Shown one piece after another: positions 9,395-19,700 of a stretch of 62,993 nucleotides of DNA. The DNA is from Akkermansiaceae bacterium. Lineage in GTDB: Bacteria > Verrucomicrobiota > Verrucomicrobiia > Verrucomicrobiales > Akkermansiaceae. Made by a program: the position numbers and the translations under genes. Every line of letters begins with the position of its first letter. Positions within the stretch are counted from its first letter, which is position 1. Under the pieces are notes generated by a model that worked only from the letters and a program-made list of their open reading frames with translations, searched no databases and had not been told where the DNA came from. The DNA lies in the NCBI GenBank assembly GCA_903934285.1, contig CAIZNN010000128.1, positions 1 through 62,993 of the forward strand, in the 5' to 3' direction.

Positions 9395-9452
9395 TGTGAC
9401 AAGTTTGTCACATTGCGGGCGCCCTCCCCCCCCCAAGTGACGAGATCGTCAC
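9395..9452. promoter_or_regulatory. Twin palindromic operators in the porin-pst / tpsB divergent promoter
   Basis: TGTGACAAGTTTGTCACA (9395-9412; 8-bp perfect arms, 2-bp centre) and GTGACGAGATCGTCAC (9437-9452; 7-bp perfect arms, 2-bp centre) lie 41 bp apart centre to centre, close to four helical turns. They sit in the only gap between the porin (start 9297) and tpsB (start 9522), so they can act on both operons. The same palindrome recurs near the second phoB-like gene. PhoB binding is an inference: E. coli Pho boxes are direct repeats, so another dimeric regulator is possible. Confidence 0.75.
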
Positions 9453-9521
9453 ACTTTGCCCCTTGAGAAAGGGTCGCTGGTGGAAAGATGTTTGCAGCTG
9501 CCCCGAGTGCGGGTCGCCAGC

Positions 9522-11126
9522 ATGAATTACCCCTCCAACATTGCCGTTTCCGCATTGCTCCCGTGCGCTCGCCGGGCGCTCGTCGCGGCGCTGGTTCTCG
9601 GCGCGATGTGGCCGGCACTCCCGGCGCAGGAACTTGCCAATCTCTACATCCGGGAATACCGGGTGGAAGGGGCGCGGCGCCTCAAGAGCCTCGAGGTGGA
9701 GCAGGCGGTCTATCCGTTTCTCGGGCCGGGCCGCAGCCCCGAGGACGTGGACCAGGCGCGGGCGGCGCTGGAAAAAATCTACCGCGACAAGGGGTTTCAG
9801 ACCGTGTCGGTGCTCATCCCGCAGCAGGACCCGCGGCGCGGGGTGATCCGCCTCGAGGTGGTCGAGGGCAAGGTCGGCCGCCTGCGGGTCAACGGCGCAC
9901 GGTTCTTCCTGCCCGGCAACATCAAGCGCGAAGTGCCGTCGCTGGCCGAGGGCAAGGTGCCGGACATGCACCAGGTCAGCAAGGAAATGGTCGGCCTCAA
10001 CCGCCTGGCTGACCGGCGGGTGACCCCGGTGCTGCGCCAGGGCGTGGAACCGGGCACGCTGGATATCGATCTCAACGTGGAGGACAAGCGGCCCCTGCAC
10101 GGGTCGCTGGAGCTCAACAACCGCTACAGCTCGAATACAACGGCATTGCGGCTCAACGGCGGGTTGAGTTATGGCAACCTGTTCCAACTCGGGCACACCG
10201 CAGGCCTGAACTTCCAGCTCGCCCCGGAAAACACGCGCGACGCGTTGGTCGTCTCGGGCTACTACCTCGCCCGGGTCTCGGACGGCATCAGCCTGATGCT
10301 CCAGGGCACCAAGCAGAACAGCGACGTCTCGACCCTCGGCGGCGCAGCCGTCGGCGGACGCGGCGAAATCCTCGGCCTGCGCCTGCTGCGCGACCTGCCA
10401 TCGACGGGCTCGTTCTATCAGAACCTCAGCGCCGGCATCGACTACAAGAACTTTGACGAAACCATCGTGATCGGCCCGGACACCATTGCAACTCCCATCC
10501 AATACTATCCGCTGAGCGCCAGCTATGGAGCCACCTGGCTGGCGGACAACAGTTTCACCGAGTTCAACACTTCGCTGAATTTTCACCTGCGCGGCCTCGG
10601 CAGCGGCGGCAGCGATTACTCTAACAAGCGCTACAACGCCGACGGCAGTTATGTGTATATCCGCGGCGACCTCGCCCACACCCGCGATCTCAAGGGCGGC
10701 TCGCAGGTCTATGGGAAAATCCAGGGCCAGCTCGCCAGCCAGCCGCTGGTCAACAACGAGCAATTCGCCGGCGGCGGCCTGGGCAGCGCTCGCGGGTATC
10801 TCGAAGCCACCGCGCTTGGCGACAACGGGCTTTTCGGCAGCGTCGAGTTGCGCAGCCCGTCGCTCATCGGCAAGCCTTCCAAGGCCGGCACGCGCGTTGA
10901 CGAATGGCGGTTCCACGGGTTCGCCGACGCCGGTGTGTTAGGTGTTTGTGACGCGCTGCCGGGCCAGCAGCAGAGGTACAGTTTTGCCAGCGCGGGCGCC
11001 GGCGCGCGCTTCAAGTTCAGAAGCCACTACAACGGCTCGCTGGATGTCGCGGTGCCGTTCATCGACCAACCCGACGCCAACGCCGGTGATGTCCGCGTCA
11101 CCTTCCGCGGTTGGGCGGAGTTCTAA
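9522..11126 (+). CDS. Two-partner secretion outer-membrane transporter (TpsB/FhaC/ShlB family)
   Basis: 534 residues from MNYPSNIAVSALLPC, with a signal peptide ending near PALPAQE. POTRA-like domains follow: YIREYRVEGARRLKSLEVEQAVYPFLG, DQARAALEKIYRDKGF and VIRLEVVEGKVGRLRVNG. The 16-strand barrel begins near PLHGSLELNNRYSSN; the L6 region has GGGLGSARGYLEATALGDNG, a VRGY-type motif, and the protein ends VTFRGWAEF with terminal Phe. TpsB exports a dedicated TpsA across the outer membrane. It is first in an operon that runs through exbB-exbD-tonB to the giant TpsA at 16753. An upstream ATG at 9456 exists, but the signal peptide starts at 9522. Confidence 0.92.
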   Translation: MNYPSNIAVSALLPCARRALVAALVLGAMWPALPAQELANLYIREYRVEGARRLKSLEVEQAVYPFLGPGRSPEDVDQARAALEKIYRDKGFQTVSVLIPQQDPRRGVIRLEVVEGKVGRLRVNGARFFLPGNIKREVPSLAEGKVPDMHQVSKEMVGLNRLADRRVTPVLRQGVEPGTLDIDLNVEDKRPLHGSLELNNRYSSNTTALRLNGGLSYGNLFQLGHTAGLNFQLAPENTRDALVVSGYYLARVSDGISLMLQGTKQNSDVSTLGGAAVGGRGEILGLRLLRDLPSTGSFYQNLSAGIDYKNFDETIVIGPDTIATPIQYYPLSASYGATWLADNSFTEFNTSLNFHLRGLGSGGSDYSNKRYNADGSYVYIRGDLAHTRDLKGGSQVYGKIQGQLASQPLVNNEQFAGGGLGSARGYLEATALGDNGLFGSVELRSPSLIGKPSKAGTRVDEWRFHGFADAGVLGVCDALPGQQQRYSFASAGAGARFKFRSHYNGSLDVAVPFIDQPDANAGDVRVTFRGWAEF

Positions 11127-11151
11127 CATTCATTCAGCCGCCCCCCACCCC

Positions 11152-13038
11152 ATGCACAACCGCTCCTCTCTAACGCTCGTCGCCAGCCTGTGCCTTGCCG
11201 CCGCCCATCCCACGCCGTTGCACGCGGCGGAGGCGTGGTGGAACCGCGCGTGGACCCAGCGCCAAGCGCTCACCCTCGACACCGGTGCCGAAGCCGCCGC
11301 CCTGGCCGAATCGCCGGGCGGCGCGTGCGTGCTGGTGCGCCTGTCGGATGCCAACTTTCAATTTGCCGCCGCCCGCGACAATGGCAGCGACCTGCGCTTT
11401 GTCGCGGCGGATGGCAAGACGGTTCTGCCCCACCAGATCGAGGGTTATGACAATATTCTCAACCAGGCCTTCATCTGGGTCGAGGTGCCCGAGGTGAAGG
11501 CCGCGGCGAAGCAAACCATCCATGTCTATTATGGCAACGCCGACACCGCCATGCCGGCGGGCCCGGCGGCCACCGACGCGCACGACGCGGAGACGGTGCT
11601 GGTCTATCATTTCTGCGGCCGCGGCGTCGCCCCGGCCGATGCCACCGCCAACGCCAACAATGCGGAGACCGTTGGCTTGAGCTCCGATGACTCACTCATC
11701 GGCAGCGGCTTGAAGTTGTCGGGCAGCACACCGATCACCATTCCTAACAGTGCGACGCTGGCATGGCAACCGGATCAGCCGCTCACGCTGAGCACTTGGA
11801 TCAAGCCTGCCGCGTTGCAGGCCAACGCGGTGATCGCCAGTCGTGGCGATGACAATGGCTCATTTCGTTTGTTGCTCGATCAAGGTATACCCGTCGTCGA
11901 AATCAGCACGGGCGGCGGCACGGTGCGGAGCCAGCCCGCAGCCCCGGTGGTGGCCGGCGCGTGGACTCACCTTGCCGTGGTGGCCGACGGTAAGACGCTC
12001 CAACTCTTCCTCAACGGCACGCCCTACGCCAGCGTCAGCGGCAGTCTGCCCGCCCTCGCCACCCCGCTGAGCCTCGGCGGACCCGCCAGCGCCGGCACCG
12101 GCACCAGCAACTTCAGCGGCGAACTGGACGAATGGTGCATTTCCCGAGTCGCCCGGCCGGGCGCTTGGATCAAGTTGGCGGCGATGAACCAAGGTGGCAG
12201 CGATGCGGCGGCGCGCACTCTCACGTTAGGTGCGGTGGAAGGTGACGCCGCCAAGGAGCAAAGCAAATTCATGGAGCATTTGTCACTGTTCAAGGACATT
12301 GCCGGCAACATGATGTTCGATGGCTGGATCGCGGTCGGCATCTGCGCCGTCATGATCGTCATCGGTTGGAGCGTCGCCATCCGCAAGTTCATCTATCTCA
12401 ATTCCATTGACAAGGGCACCAAGGCATTCCTCAGACAGTGGAAAACACTTTCCACCGACCTCACCGCACTCAATCCCGAGGACAATTCCGCCGCCAGCGC
12501 CCTCGCCGGCCGCGGCGAGCCGTCCGAGCAGGCGCTGCTTGAGCTGTCCCCGCTGTACCATATCTATCACATCGGCACCGAGGAGATCCGCCATCGCCTC
12601 GACCGGGACAACAACCGCATCCAGGGGCTTTCGGGCCGCTCGATCCAGGCGATCCGCGCCAGTCTCGATGCCGGGTTGGTCCATGAAAGCCACCGCCTGT
12701 CCGACGGGCTCATCTACCTTACCATCAGCATCGCCGGCGGGCCGTATGTCGGATTGTTAGGAACGGTGGTCGGCGTCATGATCACCTTTGCCATCATCGC
12801 CCGCTCCGGCGAGGTCAATGTCAACTCGATCGCTCCCGGCATCGCCTCCGCGCTGTTGGCCACCGTGGTTGGGCTGGTTGTGGCGATTCCGGCGCTGTTC
12901 ATCTACAGTTATCTCAACGGCCGGATCAAGAACTCGCTGGGCCTGATGCAGGTGTTCATCGACGAGTTCGTGGCCAAGATGGCCGAGTTCTACCGCCCCG
13001 CCCAGGAACCCGAGGCCTCCACCGGGAAGTCCCTCTGA
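11152..13038 (+). CDS. exbB: DUF2341-LamG-ExbB fusion (MotA/TolQ/ExbB proton channel)
   Basis: 628 residues starting MHNRSSLTLVASLCLAAAHP (signal-like). Three parts are visible. A DUF2341-like region (about 40-150) has WWNRAWTQRQALTLDTG and QTIHVYYGNADTAMP. A LamG/concanavalin-like domain (about 190-365) has PDQPLTLSTWIKPAALQ, GAWTHLAVVADGKTLQLFLN and SGELDEWCISRVARPG. A C-terminal ExbB channel (about 390-610) has GWIAVGICAVMIVIGWSVAI, GGPYVGLLGTVVGVMITFAI and GIASALLATVVGLVVAIPAL. ExbB with ExbD converts the proton gradient into force on TonB. The two N-terminal domains should lie in the periplasm. It lies 25 bp after tpsB. Confidence 0.9.
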   Translation: MHNRSSLTLVASLCLAAAHPTPLHAAEAWWNRAWTQRQALTLDTGAEAAALAESPGGACVLVRLSDANFQFAAARDNGSDLRFVAADGKTVLPHQIEGYDNILNQAFIWVEVPEVKAAAKQTIHVYYGNADTAMPAGPAATDAHDAETVLVYHFCGRGVAPADATANANNAETVGLSSDDSLIGSGLKLSGSTPITIPNSATLAWQPDQPLTLSTWIKPAALQANAVIASRGDDNGSFRLLLDQGIPVVEISTGGGTVRSQPAAPVVAGAWTHLAVVADGKTLQLFLNGTPYASVSGSLPALATPLSLGGPASAGTGTSNFSGELDEWCISRVARPGAWIKLAAMNQGGSDAAARTLTLGAVEGDAAKEQSKFMEHLSLFKDIAGNMMFDGWIAVGICAVMIVIGWSVAIRKFIYLNSIDKGTKAFLRQWKTLSTDLTALNPEDNSAASALAGRGEPSEQALLELSPLYHIYHIGTEEIRHRLDRDNNRIQGLSGRSIQAIRASLDAGLVHESHRLSDGLIYLTISIAGGPYVGLLGTVVGVMITFAIIARSGEVNVNSIAPGIASALLATVVGLVVAIPALFIYSYLNGRIKNSLGLMQVFIDEFVAKMAEFYRPAQEPEASTGKSL

Positions 13039-13134
13039 ATCCATAATGAATACCCACAACCATAACAAGAAAATGGCTCTGGTGATTCGAGCAGAAGGAA
13101 CCACTGATATCTGACAACTTTCAGCATTTCACCA

Positions 13135-13206
13135 TTTCAACTTTCAACTTTCAACTTTCAACTTTCAACTTTCAACTTTCAACTTTCAACTTTCAACTTT
13201 CAACTT
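13135..13206. repeat. Heptanucleotide tandem array (TTTCAAC, about 10 copies) before exbD
   Basis: Almost perfect 7-bp repeat filling the end of the 178-bp exbB-exbD gap and stopping about 11 bp before the exbD ATG (13217), where the ribosome binding site would be expected. No good Shine-Dalgarno sequence is seen. Copy-number change could alter exbD translation. Confidence 0.9.
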
Positions 13207-13216
13207 TTCCACCTTA

Positions 13217-13621
13217 ATGGCCTCCGCCGACGAAAAAACCTATGATGACATCAACGTCACACCGATGGTCGACCTCTATCTGGTGCTGCTGCTCATCTTC
13301 ATCATCATGACCACCGCCAGTGTGCAGGGCGTCAAGGTGAACCTGCCCAGCGCCAGCAAAGCGTCGGCGCCCAAGCTGGACCTGCCCAAGACCCAGGCCA
13401 TCACCATCGACACGGAGGGCAGAATCCGCCTCAACACCTTGGCGGTGACCCTGCCCGAACTGGAAGCCAAACTCGGCCAACTCAAGGCGGCCATTCCCGA
13501 TGTGCCGGTGGTGGTGCGTGGCGACCGCCAGAGCCAATACCAAGGCATCATGGATGTGCTCGACGTGCTGGGCCGCGTCGGCATCAACCAGATCGGCCTC
13601 GCCACCCAACCCCCGAACTGA
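13217..13621 (+). CDS. exbD: ExbD/TolR biopolymer transport protein
   Basis: 134 residues with the ExbD layout: short cytoplasmic N-terminus (MASADEKTYDDINVTPMVD), a single membrane helix with the conserved functional Asp (VTPMVDLYLVLLLIFIIMTT) and a periplasmic domain containing VNLPSASKA, ITIDTEGRIRLN, VVVRGDRQSQYQGIMDVLDV and GINQIGLAT. It forms the proton-driven motor with the fused ExbB upstream and acts on the TonB-like protein downstream. The preceding gap contains the TTTCAAC array. Confidence 0.93.
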   Translation: MASADEKTYDDINVTPMVDLYLVLLLIFIIMTTASVQGVKVNLPSASKASAPKLDLPKTQAITIDTEGRIRLNTLAVTLPELEAKLGQLKAAIPDVPVVVRGDRQSQYQGIMDVLDVLGRVGINQIGLATQPPN

Positions 13622-13630
13622 TTATCCAAC

Positions 13631-14332
13631 ATGAACACGCAACCTGCAACCCCCGCCTCGCCAAACAAGAGTCGTCGCATCATCGGAGTCCTGTTAACAC
13701 TCGTTGTGTTAGGTGGAGTCGTTTCCTTCCTCAACACCCCGGCGCAGCGGACCCGGCCGGCGGCGAAAAAATCGGACATCGTCTCCATCACGTTGCCGCC
13801 GCCACCGCCACCGCCGTTGCCACCGCCGCCGCCGCCCAAGATTGAGCCGCCCAAGCCGGAGATGGTCGAGCAGGAGAAGGTCGACACGATCGAACCACCG
13901 GAAGAGACTCCATCCAATGAGGTGCAGGATGAGGCGTTGGGCACCAACATCGCGGGCAACGGGCCGGACATGGGCTTGCGTGCCGGTGCCGGCAGTGGCA
14001 CGCGCCACCGGATCGGCGGCGGGCGCCGCGGTGGCAAATGGGATGGCTTCGCCGTGAAAGTGCAAAACGCGATTGCCGAGACGTTGCGCCGCAATGGCGC
14101 CACCCGCAACGCGACCTTCAGCATGAAAATGCTCATTTGGGCCGACGCCAACGGTCGCATCACCCGCGCCGTGCCGGTCGGTTCCTCCGGCAACCCCACG
14201 GTTGATCAGGCCCTCAACAACCAGGTGTTCGCCGGCCTGCAGCTTCCCGAACCTCCACCCGCCGACATGCCAATGCCCATCAACCTGCGCATTTCAGCCA
14301 GCAAGGGCGGCCTCTTAACTTCTTTACCATGA
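13631..14332 (+). CDS. tonB: TonB-like energy transducer
   Basis: 233 residues. One N-terminal membrane helix (IIGVLLTLVVLGGVVSFLN, about 17-35), then a rigid proline stretch (LPPPPPPPLPPPPPP, about 57-71), Pro/Glu-rich spacer and Gly-rich linker. The C-terminal domain (about 140-233) has AVKVQNAIAETLRRNG, MKMLIWADANGRITRAVPVG and INLRISASKGG as in TonB C-terminal domains. It should carry energy from ExbB-ExbD across the periplasm to an outer-membrane protein. Likely clients in the operon are the barrel at 14329 or TpsB, though TpsB systems normally need no TonB. It overlaps the next gene by 4 bp (ATGA). Confidence 0.85.
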   Translation: MNTQPATPASPNKSRRIIGVLLTLVVLGGVVSFLNTPAQRTRPAAKKSDIVSITLPPPPPPPLPPPPPPKIEPPKPEMVEQEKVDTIEPPEETPSNEVQDEALGTNIAGNGPDMGLRAGAGSGTRHRIGGGRRGGKWDGFAVKVQNAIAETLRRNGATRNATFSMKMLIWADANGRITRAVPVGSSGNPTVDQALNNQVFAGLQLPEPPPADMPMPINLRISASKGGLLTSLP

Positions 14333-16092
14333 TTCCCTCACGTCTCCTTTTTGTCGCCGCCTGCCTTGCTGCCTCCAGCCTGACGCAGGCTGAGGAAACC
14401 ACCGCCGCCGCCGCGCCACCCGCCGCGCCATCCGATGCGCCGCTGGCCACCGAGTTGCCCACCGAGTTGCCCACCGCCGCGCCCCCGCCTTCGCCTAACG
14501 TCACCGTCAATCTAATCAACCGGCTGGTACAAAAGGGCATTCTCACCCAGACCGAGGCCGTTGCTCTCATCCAACAGGCCGAGGCCGACGCCGCCAGCGC
14601 CGCGCAGAATGCCGCTGCCGCCGCCCTGCCACCGCCGGGGCCGGAGGATGTGCGCGTCACCTACATTCCGCAAGTGGTGCGCAACCACATGCGCGACGAG
14701 ATCAAACAAGAACTCATGGCGCAGGCCCGCGAGGAAAAGTGGAGCGCCAAGGCCGCCCCGGACTGGACCTCGAAGGTCCGCCCGTATGGGGACATCCGGC
14801 TGCGGTATGAAGGGACTTTTTTTCCTGACGGCAACGACAACACCGGCGCATTTCCCAACTTCAATGCCATCAACACCGGCCCCCCATTCGATACTTCCGG
14901 CAGCCAGTTCTCCCCGCAATACAACGTCGATCAGGACCGCCAGCGCACCCGCCTGCGTGCCCGCATCGGTGCCGAGATCATGTTAGGCGATGGCTTCACC
15001 GGCGGCGTCCGCCTCGCCACCGGCGACAGCAATTCACCCACTTCACCCAACCAATCCCTCGGCGGCTCCGGCGGCAATTTCTCCAAATATGCGATTTGGC
15101 TGGATCGGGCGTTCCTGAGTTACGACGCCGGCCCCGGCGACGGCGAGGAACTCACGTTGCTGGCAGGCCGCTTCGACAATCCGTTCTTCTCAACCGACAT
15201 GCAATGGGACGATGACCTCGGCTTTGACGGCCTCGCGCTGCGCGGCAAGGTGAAACTCACCGACAAGGTGACGACGTTCTTCACCGCCGGCGGCTTCCCG
15301 GTGTACAACACCGACTTCAACTTCGCCTCCAACCAGCCGGCCAAATTCTCCAGCACCGACAAATGGCTCGCCGCCGCCCAGCTCGGCATCGAGTGGAAAA
15401 TCACCGGTGAGTTGACGGCCAAGTTCGGCATCGCCTACTACGACTATCGCAATATCGAGGGCAGGCTGTCCTCGCCATTCACCCCGCTCACCGCCAACGA
15501 CGCCGGCGATACCGACACCACTCGTCCCGGCTTTGCCCAGCGTGGCAACACTTACATGGCGTTGCGCGACATCGTGCCCACCGCCGCCAATGACTTTGGC
15601 ACCAAGTATCAATACCAGTATTACGGCCTCGCCTCCGAGTTCCGCAACCTCACACTAACCGGAAGGCTCGACTACGACCACTACGATCCCGTGCGGGTTT
15701 CCCTGCTCGGTGAGGTCACCAAGAACCTCGCCTTCGACAGAACGTCCATCAGCCAGCGCGCCGTCAACAATTACGGTGCCGGCGGCGGTTTCGACGGCGG
15801 CGACACCGCCTGGAACCTGGTGTTCCAAATCGGCAAGCCGGCCCTCGAATCCTGCGGCGACTGGCAGGCCGGTTTCGGCTACCGCTATGTTGAGACCGAC
15901 GCGGTGGTCGACGGCTTCGCGGACTCCGACTTCGGCGGCGGCGGCACCAACGTCCAAGGCTTCACGCTGGGTGCCACCCTCGCCCTCACGCCCGCTGTGC
16001 GCTGCGGCCTGCGCTGGATGAGTTCCAACGAAATCGCCGGACCGCCCGTCAGTTCCGACATCCTCCAGTTTGACCTCCATGCCAAGTTCTAA
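14329..16092 (+). CDS. Putative porin with coiled-coil/proline-rich N-terminus
   Basis: 587 residues. Signal peptide (MIPSRLLFVAACLAASSLTQAEE), then Ala/Pro-rich spacer, a helical segment LINRLVQKGILTQTEAVALIQQAEADA typical of SLH-like or short EF-hand-like porin starts, and a long beta-barrel (VRPYGDIRLRYEG, RTRLRARIGAEIMLGDGFTG, VSLLGEVTKNLAF and others) ending ILQFDLHAKF with a terminal Phe. It resembles the 'putative porin' family. Being translationally coupled to tonB and lying within the TPS operon, it may be the outer-membrane partner of the dedicated ExbBD-TonB motor. Substrate unknown. Confidence 0.82.
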   Translation: MIPSRLLFVAACLAASSLTQAEETTAAAAPPAAPSDAPLATELPTELPTAAPPPSPNVTVNLINRLVQKGILTQTEAVALIQQAEADAASAAQNAAAAALPPPGPEDVRVTYIPQVVRNHMRDEIKQELMAQAREEKWSAKAAPDWTSKVRPYGDIRLRYEGTFFPDGNDNTGAFPNFNAINTGPPFDTSGSQFSPQYNVDQDRQRTRLRARIGAEIMLGDGFTGGVRLATGDSNSPTSPNQSLGGSGGNFSKYAIWLDRAFLSYDAGPGDGEELTLLAGRFDNPFFSTDMQWDDDLGFDGLALRGKVKLTDKVTTFFTAGGFPVYNTDFNFASNQPAKFSSTDKWLAAAQLGIEWKITGELTAKFGIAYYDYRNIEGRLSSPFTPLTANDAGDTDTTRPGFAQRGNTYMALRDIVPTAANDFGTKYQYQYYGLASEFRNLTLTGRLDYDHYDPVRVSLLGEVTKNLAFDRTSISQRAVNNYGAGGGFDGGDTAWNLVFQIGKPALESCGDWQAGFGYRYVETDAVVDGFADSDFGGGGTNVQGFTLGATLALTPAVRCGLRWMSSNEIAGPPVSSDILQFDLHAKF

Positions 16093-16096
16093 CATT

Positions 16097-16756
16097 ATGA
16101 TGAAATCCCTCAACCTCCTCCTGCTCGGCGCGATTCTAACTGCATGGAGCACTGCCGCGGAGGCTCCCGATCCAACGCAAAAGCTCCGCGAGCAGTTGCG
16201 CGGTGTCGTGCTCCAACTGCGCAACGCGCAGACCGAATGCGCCAACGCCAAGGCCGCGCAAGCCGCCACCGAACAAGGACTCGCCGAGGGGGTTGCCCGA
16301 ATCACCGAGCTCGAAAAGCGCAACGCCGCGCTGGTCAAACAAGCCAACGCCGACAAGGCCGCCGCCGACCAGGCCAGCGCCAATCTTACAAACAAAATCG
16401 CGGAGCGCGACAAACGCATCGCCGAATTCACTGAGGCGCTCGGCAAGTGGAAAGGCGGCTACCAACAAGCCGCCGAGGTGGCCCGTGCCAAGGAAGACGA
16501 ACGCGCCAAACTCGCGGCCGAAGCACTGGTGCTCAAGCGCAGCATCAGCGACCGCGAGACCAAGAACATCGCCCTTTTCAACATTGCCATCGAGGTGCTC
16601 GACCGGTTTGAGAACTACGCCCTCGGCAAGGCCCTTGCCGCCCGTGAACCCTTCATCGGCACCACCCGCGTCAAGGTCGAGAACCTTGTCCAAGGCTACA
16701 AGGACAAGATCCTCGACAACCGCATCGCTGCAAAGAAAACCGCACCACAGCCATGA
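16097..16756 (+). CDS. Secreted coiled-coil protein of the TPS operon
   Basis: 219 residues. Signal peptide (MKSLNLLLLGAILTAWSTAAEA) followed by an almost continuous coiled coil (about 30-160) rich in Ala, Glu, Lys and Arg: LREQLRGVVLQLRNAQ, ITELEKRNAALVKQA and IAERDKRIAEFTEAL. The C-terminal 50 residues are more globular (IALFNIAIEVLDRFENYALG, TRVKVENLVQGYKDKILDN). No enzyme motif. It lies 4 bp after the porin stop and overlaps the start of tpsA by 4 bp (ATGA), so it is coupled to the exoprotein. A periplasmic holder or tether for TpsA is a plausible guess only. Two adjacent ATGs (16097, 16100) are equally good starts. Confidence 0.75.
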   Translation: MMKSLNLLLLGAILTAWSTAAEAPDPTQKLREQLRGVVLQLRNAQTECANAKAAQAATEQGLAEGVARITELEKRNAALVKQANADKAAADQASANLTNKIAERDKRIAEFTEALGKWKGGYQQAAEVARAKEDERAKLAAEALVLKRSISDRETKNIALFNIAIEVLDRFENYALGKALAAREPFIGTTRVKVENLVQGYKDKILDNRIAAKKTAPQP

Positions 16757-19700
16757 AACCGAAGCTAGGGTATTTTCGCAGCACACCACTCTTTGGCACT
16801 TCGCTGCGCTGTGGCGTGCCCGCATTCGTCGGCTTCACGGTTCTTATCAGCGGCCTGAGCGCCCATGCCGGCGACCTCCTGCGCGGCGGCAGGACCGGCT
16901 CTAACATGCCTGGCGCGCCCGCTGCCGCTAGTGCCGCCGGCGGGGCCACCCCGGCCGCCACCGACGCGGCCCGCGCCAACGCACTGGACACTCTGGCCCG
17001 CACCACCCGCACGCTGGATGCGGTGCGGGCCATGCAGACTGCCGCGCGCAATGCCGCCATCACCGGCGCCAACTCGCTCGGCAACCACCCGGCCAATCAG
17101 GCGCTCGCCCTGCCCGCCGTGCCTAACGGATTGACCAGCGGCGGCCTGGTGGTCGCGCCGGTGGTGGCCACCGATCCGAGGCAATGGAGCGGAGCCCAAC
17201 CACCCACGCAAACGCTCGCCGCGGACGGCAGCACCCAGGTCACCGTCAAGCAAACCGCCCAGCAAGCCCTGCTCAACTGGCAGACGTTCAACGTCGGCAA
17301 GCAGACCACTTTAACCTTCGACCAGTCCGCAGGGGGTGAAAACGTCAGCCAATGGATCGCCTTCAACAAGGTCAGCGACGCGACCGCCAACCCGACCCAG
17401 ATCCTCGGCTCGATCAAGGCCGCGGGCCAGGTCTATCTGATCAACCCGAACGGGGTGATTTTCGGCGGATCGAGCCAGGTGAACGCCCGCAATCTAACTG
17501 TCTCGTCGCTGCCCATCAACGACAACCTCGTCAGCCAGGGCCTGCTCAATAACCGCGACGCGCAGTTTCTGTTTTCCGGCCTCAGCGTGCCCGGCGGCGC
17601 CGACGGCACCCCCAACTTCATTCCCGACCCGCCTTCGTCCGGAGGCCGCTATGGCGATGTCACGGTGCAAGCCGGCGCGCTGCTGGAAAGCCCCGCCGGC
17701 AGCGGCGGCAACGGCGGACGGATCCTGTTGGTCGGACCCAACGTCACCAACGCCGGCACGCTTGCCACCGAGTCCGGCCAGACCGTCCTCGCCGCAGGCT
17801 TGCAGGTGGCGGTGGCAGCCCATAACGGCAGCGACCCAAGCCTGCGCGGTCTCGACGTGTGGGTCGGCGCGCTCGGCGACGGTGCCGGCACCGTCACCAA
17901 TTCGGGGATTATCGACATTTTGACAGGAAGCGCCTGGCTGAGCGGCGGCCAGCTCGACCAACTCGGCGTCATCAACAGTTCCACCTCGGTCAATCTCAAC
18001 GGTCGCATCGACCTGATCGCGAGTTATGGCGCGGTGGCGAACCCGAATTTTGATAGCAGCACCGAACAAGGGTCCGGTGGCCCGATGTTCTTCAATCAGT
18101 ACACTGGAACGCTGACTCTGGGAGAAGGCAGCGTTTCCCAGATCCTTCCCGACTACGCAAGCACCAAAACAGTCCCTGGAATCGCCTTGCCGGAACGCTC
18201 GCAAGTGAACCTCGATGGGTTGGCAATCCATCTCGACAAAAGCTCAATTCTGCTAGCCCCGAACGGAGAAGTTATGGCCCGCGCAGGGGTGTGGCCCTAC
18301 AAGGATGCGGATGGAAGCCGCACGATCTTCGATACGGGCGGTGCGGTCGAAAGCGGAATCACCAATTTCTATAGCGGAACCACTCAGAAGTTCCTGCTCG
18401 ATGGCGGCCAAATCTATGCCGATGAATCGGCAACCATCAATGTCGCGGGGAGTGGCGATGTGTTCGTCCCGCTGGCACAGAACATCCTAACTGTCCAATT
18501 GCGCGGAGCTGAGTTGGCGGATTCCGCGTTGCAGCGCGACTCCAATCTCCGCGGCAGATCCCTCACTGTGGATATTCGGGACACCGGGACCTACAATGGC
18601 AAATTCTGGATGGGTACGCCACTTGGTGATGTGACCGGACTGGCAGGTCTCATTGAAAGGAATGCGGCCCAACTCACGGCGGTGGGGGGCAACATCACTC
18701 TTCAGGCGGGCGGATCGATCGTGTTGCGCGATGGGGCATCCCTCGATGTCTCCGGCGGCTCATTCAGACACGAGGCGGGCATGGTGAAAACCTCCTGGCT
18801 TGTTTCGGGCGGCAGACTGGTCGCCATCAAGGACGCCACACCGGATCAGGTTTACGACGGGGTGTTCAATGCGCAATCCGTGTTCGTGCAAAACAAATGG
18901 GGAATCGTGGAAGCCTACACCTCACCGTTCTACGCGGGAACCTATCAGGAATCCTATGTTGAAGGAGCTGCTGGTGGCACTCTATCACTTTCAGCTTCCA
19001 GCATGGTGCTCGATGGCGATCTGCGCGGCGCCACCGTGACGGGGCCGCAACAGCGCTCCGATCCTCCCGCCCCAAGCAGTCTGAAGATCGATTTTGAGGC
19101 GGATAAGGCGGTTGCAGTTCCCGAGAGTACGGGGATCAGCTATATCAAACACTCACCAACCCCTCCGGCGGTATGGTTCGCGACGAATGCCGAAGCCGGC
19201 ACGGTTCCCGAGTTTGTTCTCGTCGATGGCGCACCGGTGGCCCTTCCCGCAGAGCGGATTGAAACGGTGGTTCTCTCACCAGAACTGCTTGCCGAGGAAG
19301 GATTCGCTTCGCTCGAAGTGATCAATCCGGACGGCTCGATTACGGTGCCGGAAAACGTCACTCTTGCGACTGCACCCGAGGGTTGCATCAGACTCTCTGC
19401 TGCGAATCTGTCCGTTTTCGGCTCGCTCGTCGCGCCCAGTGGCAAACTGGTTTTCACGACCTACAACATTGCTCCGTCTTTCGCGTCCGAGTATGCCATC
19501 CTGAATCCCACGGGCAGCACACCATTCCCATCTCCTGCCGCGGGCCGTGGCCTGTTCCTGCTCGGCGGCTCCGCCCGGCTCTCGGCTGCGGGTTTGATTG
19601 CAGATGACCGCCCCGCAAGCGGCTCGGCAATACAAGAACCCGTCAGCACTGCGGGAGGAGAAATTGCCATCCAATCCTATCAGGCTTCTCTCGAACGGAA

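Noticed and set aside
9395..9412. CRP site.
   Set aside because: The arms TGTGA and TCACA are separated by 8 bases, not the 6 of CRP sites, and the motif extends to GTGACAA; not fully excluded.
9408..10916. 502-residue leftward frame antisense to tpsB.
   Set aside because: Composition is that of a GC-rich shadow; tpsB has clear POTRA and barrel motifs.
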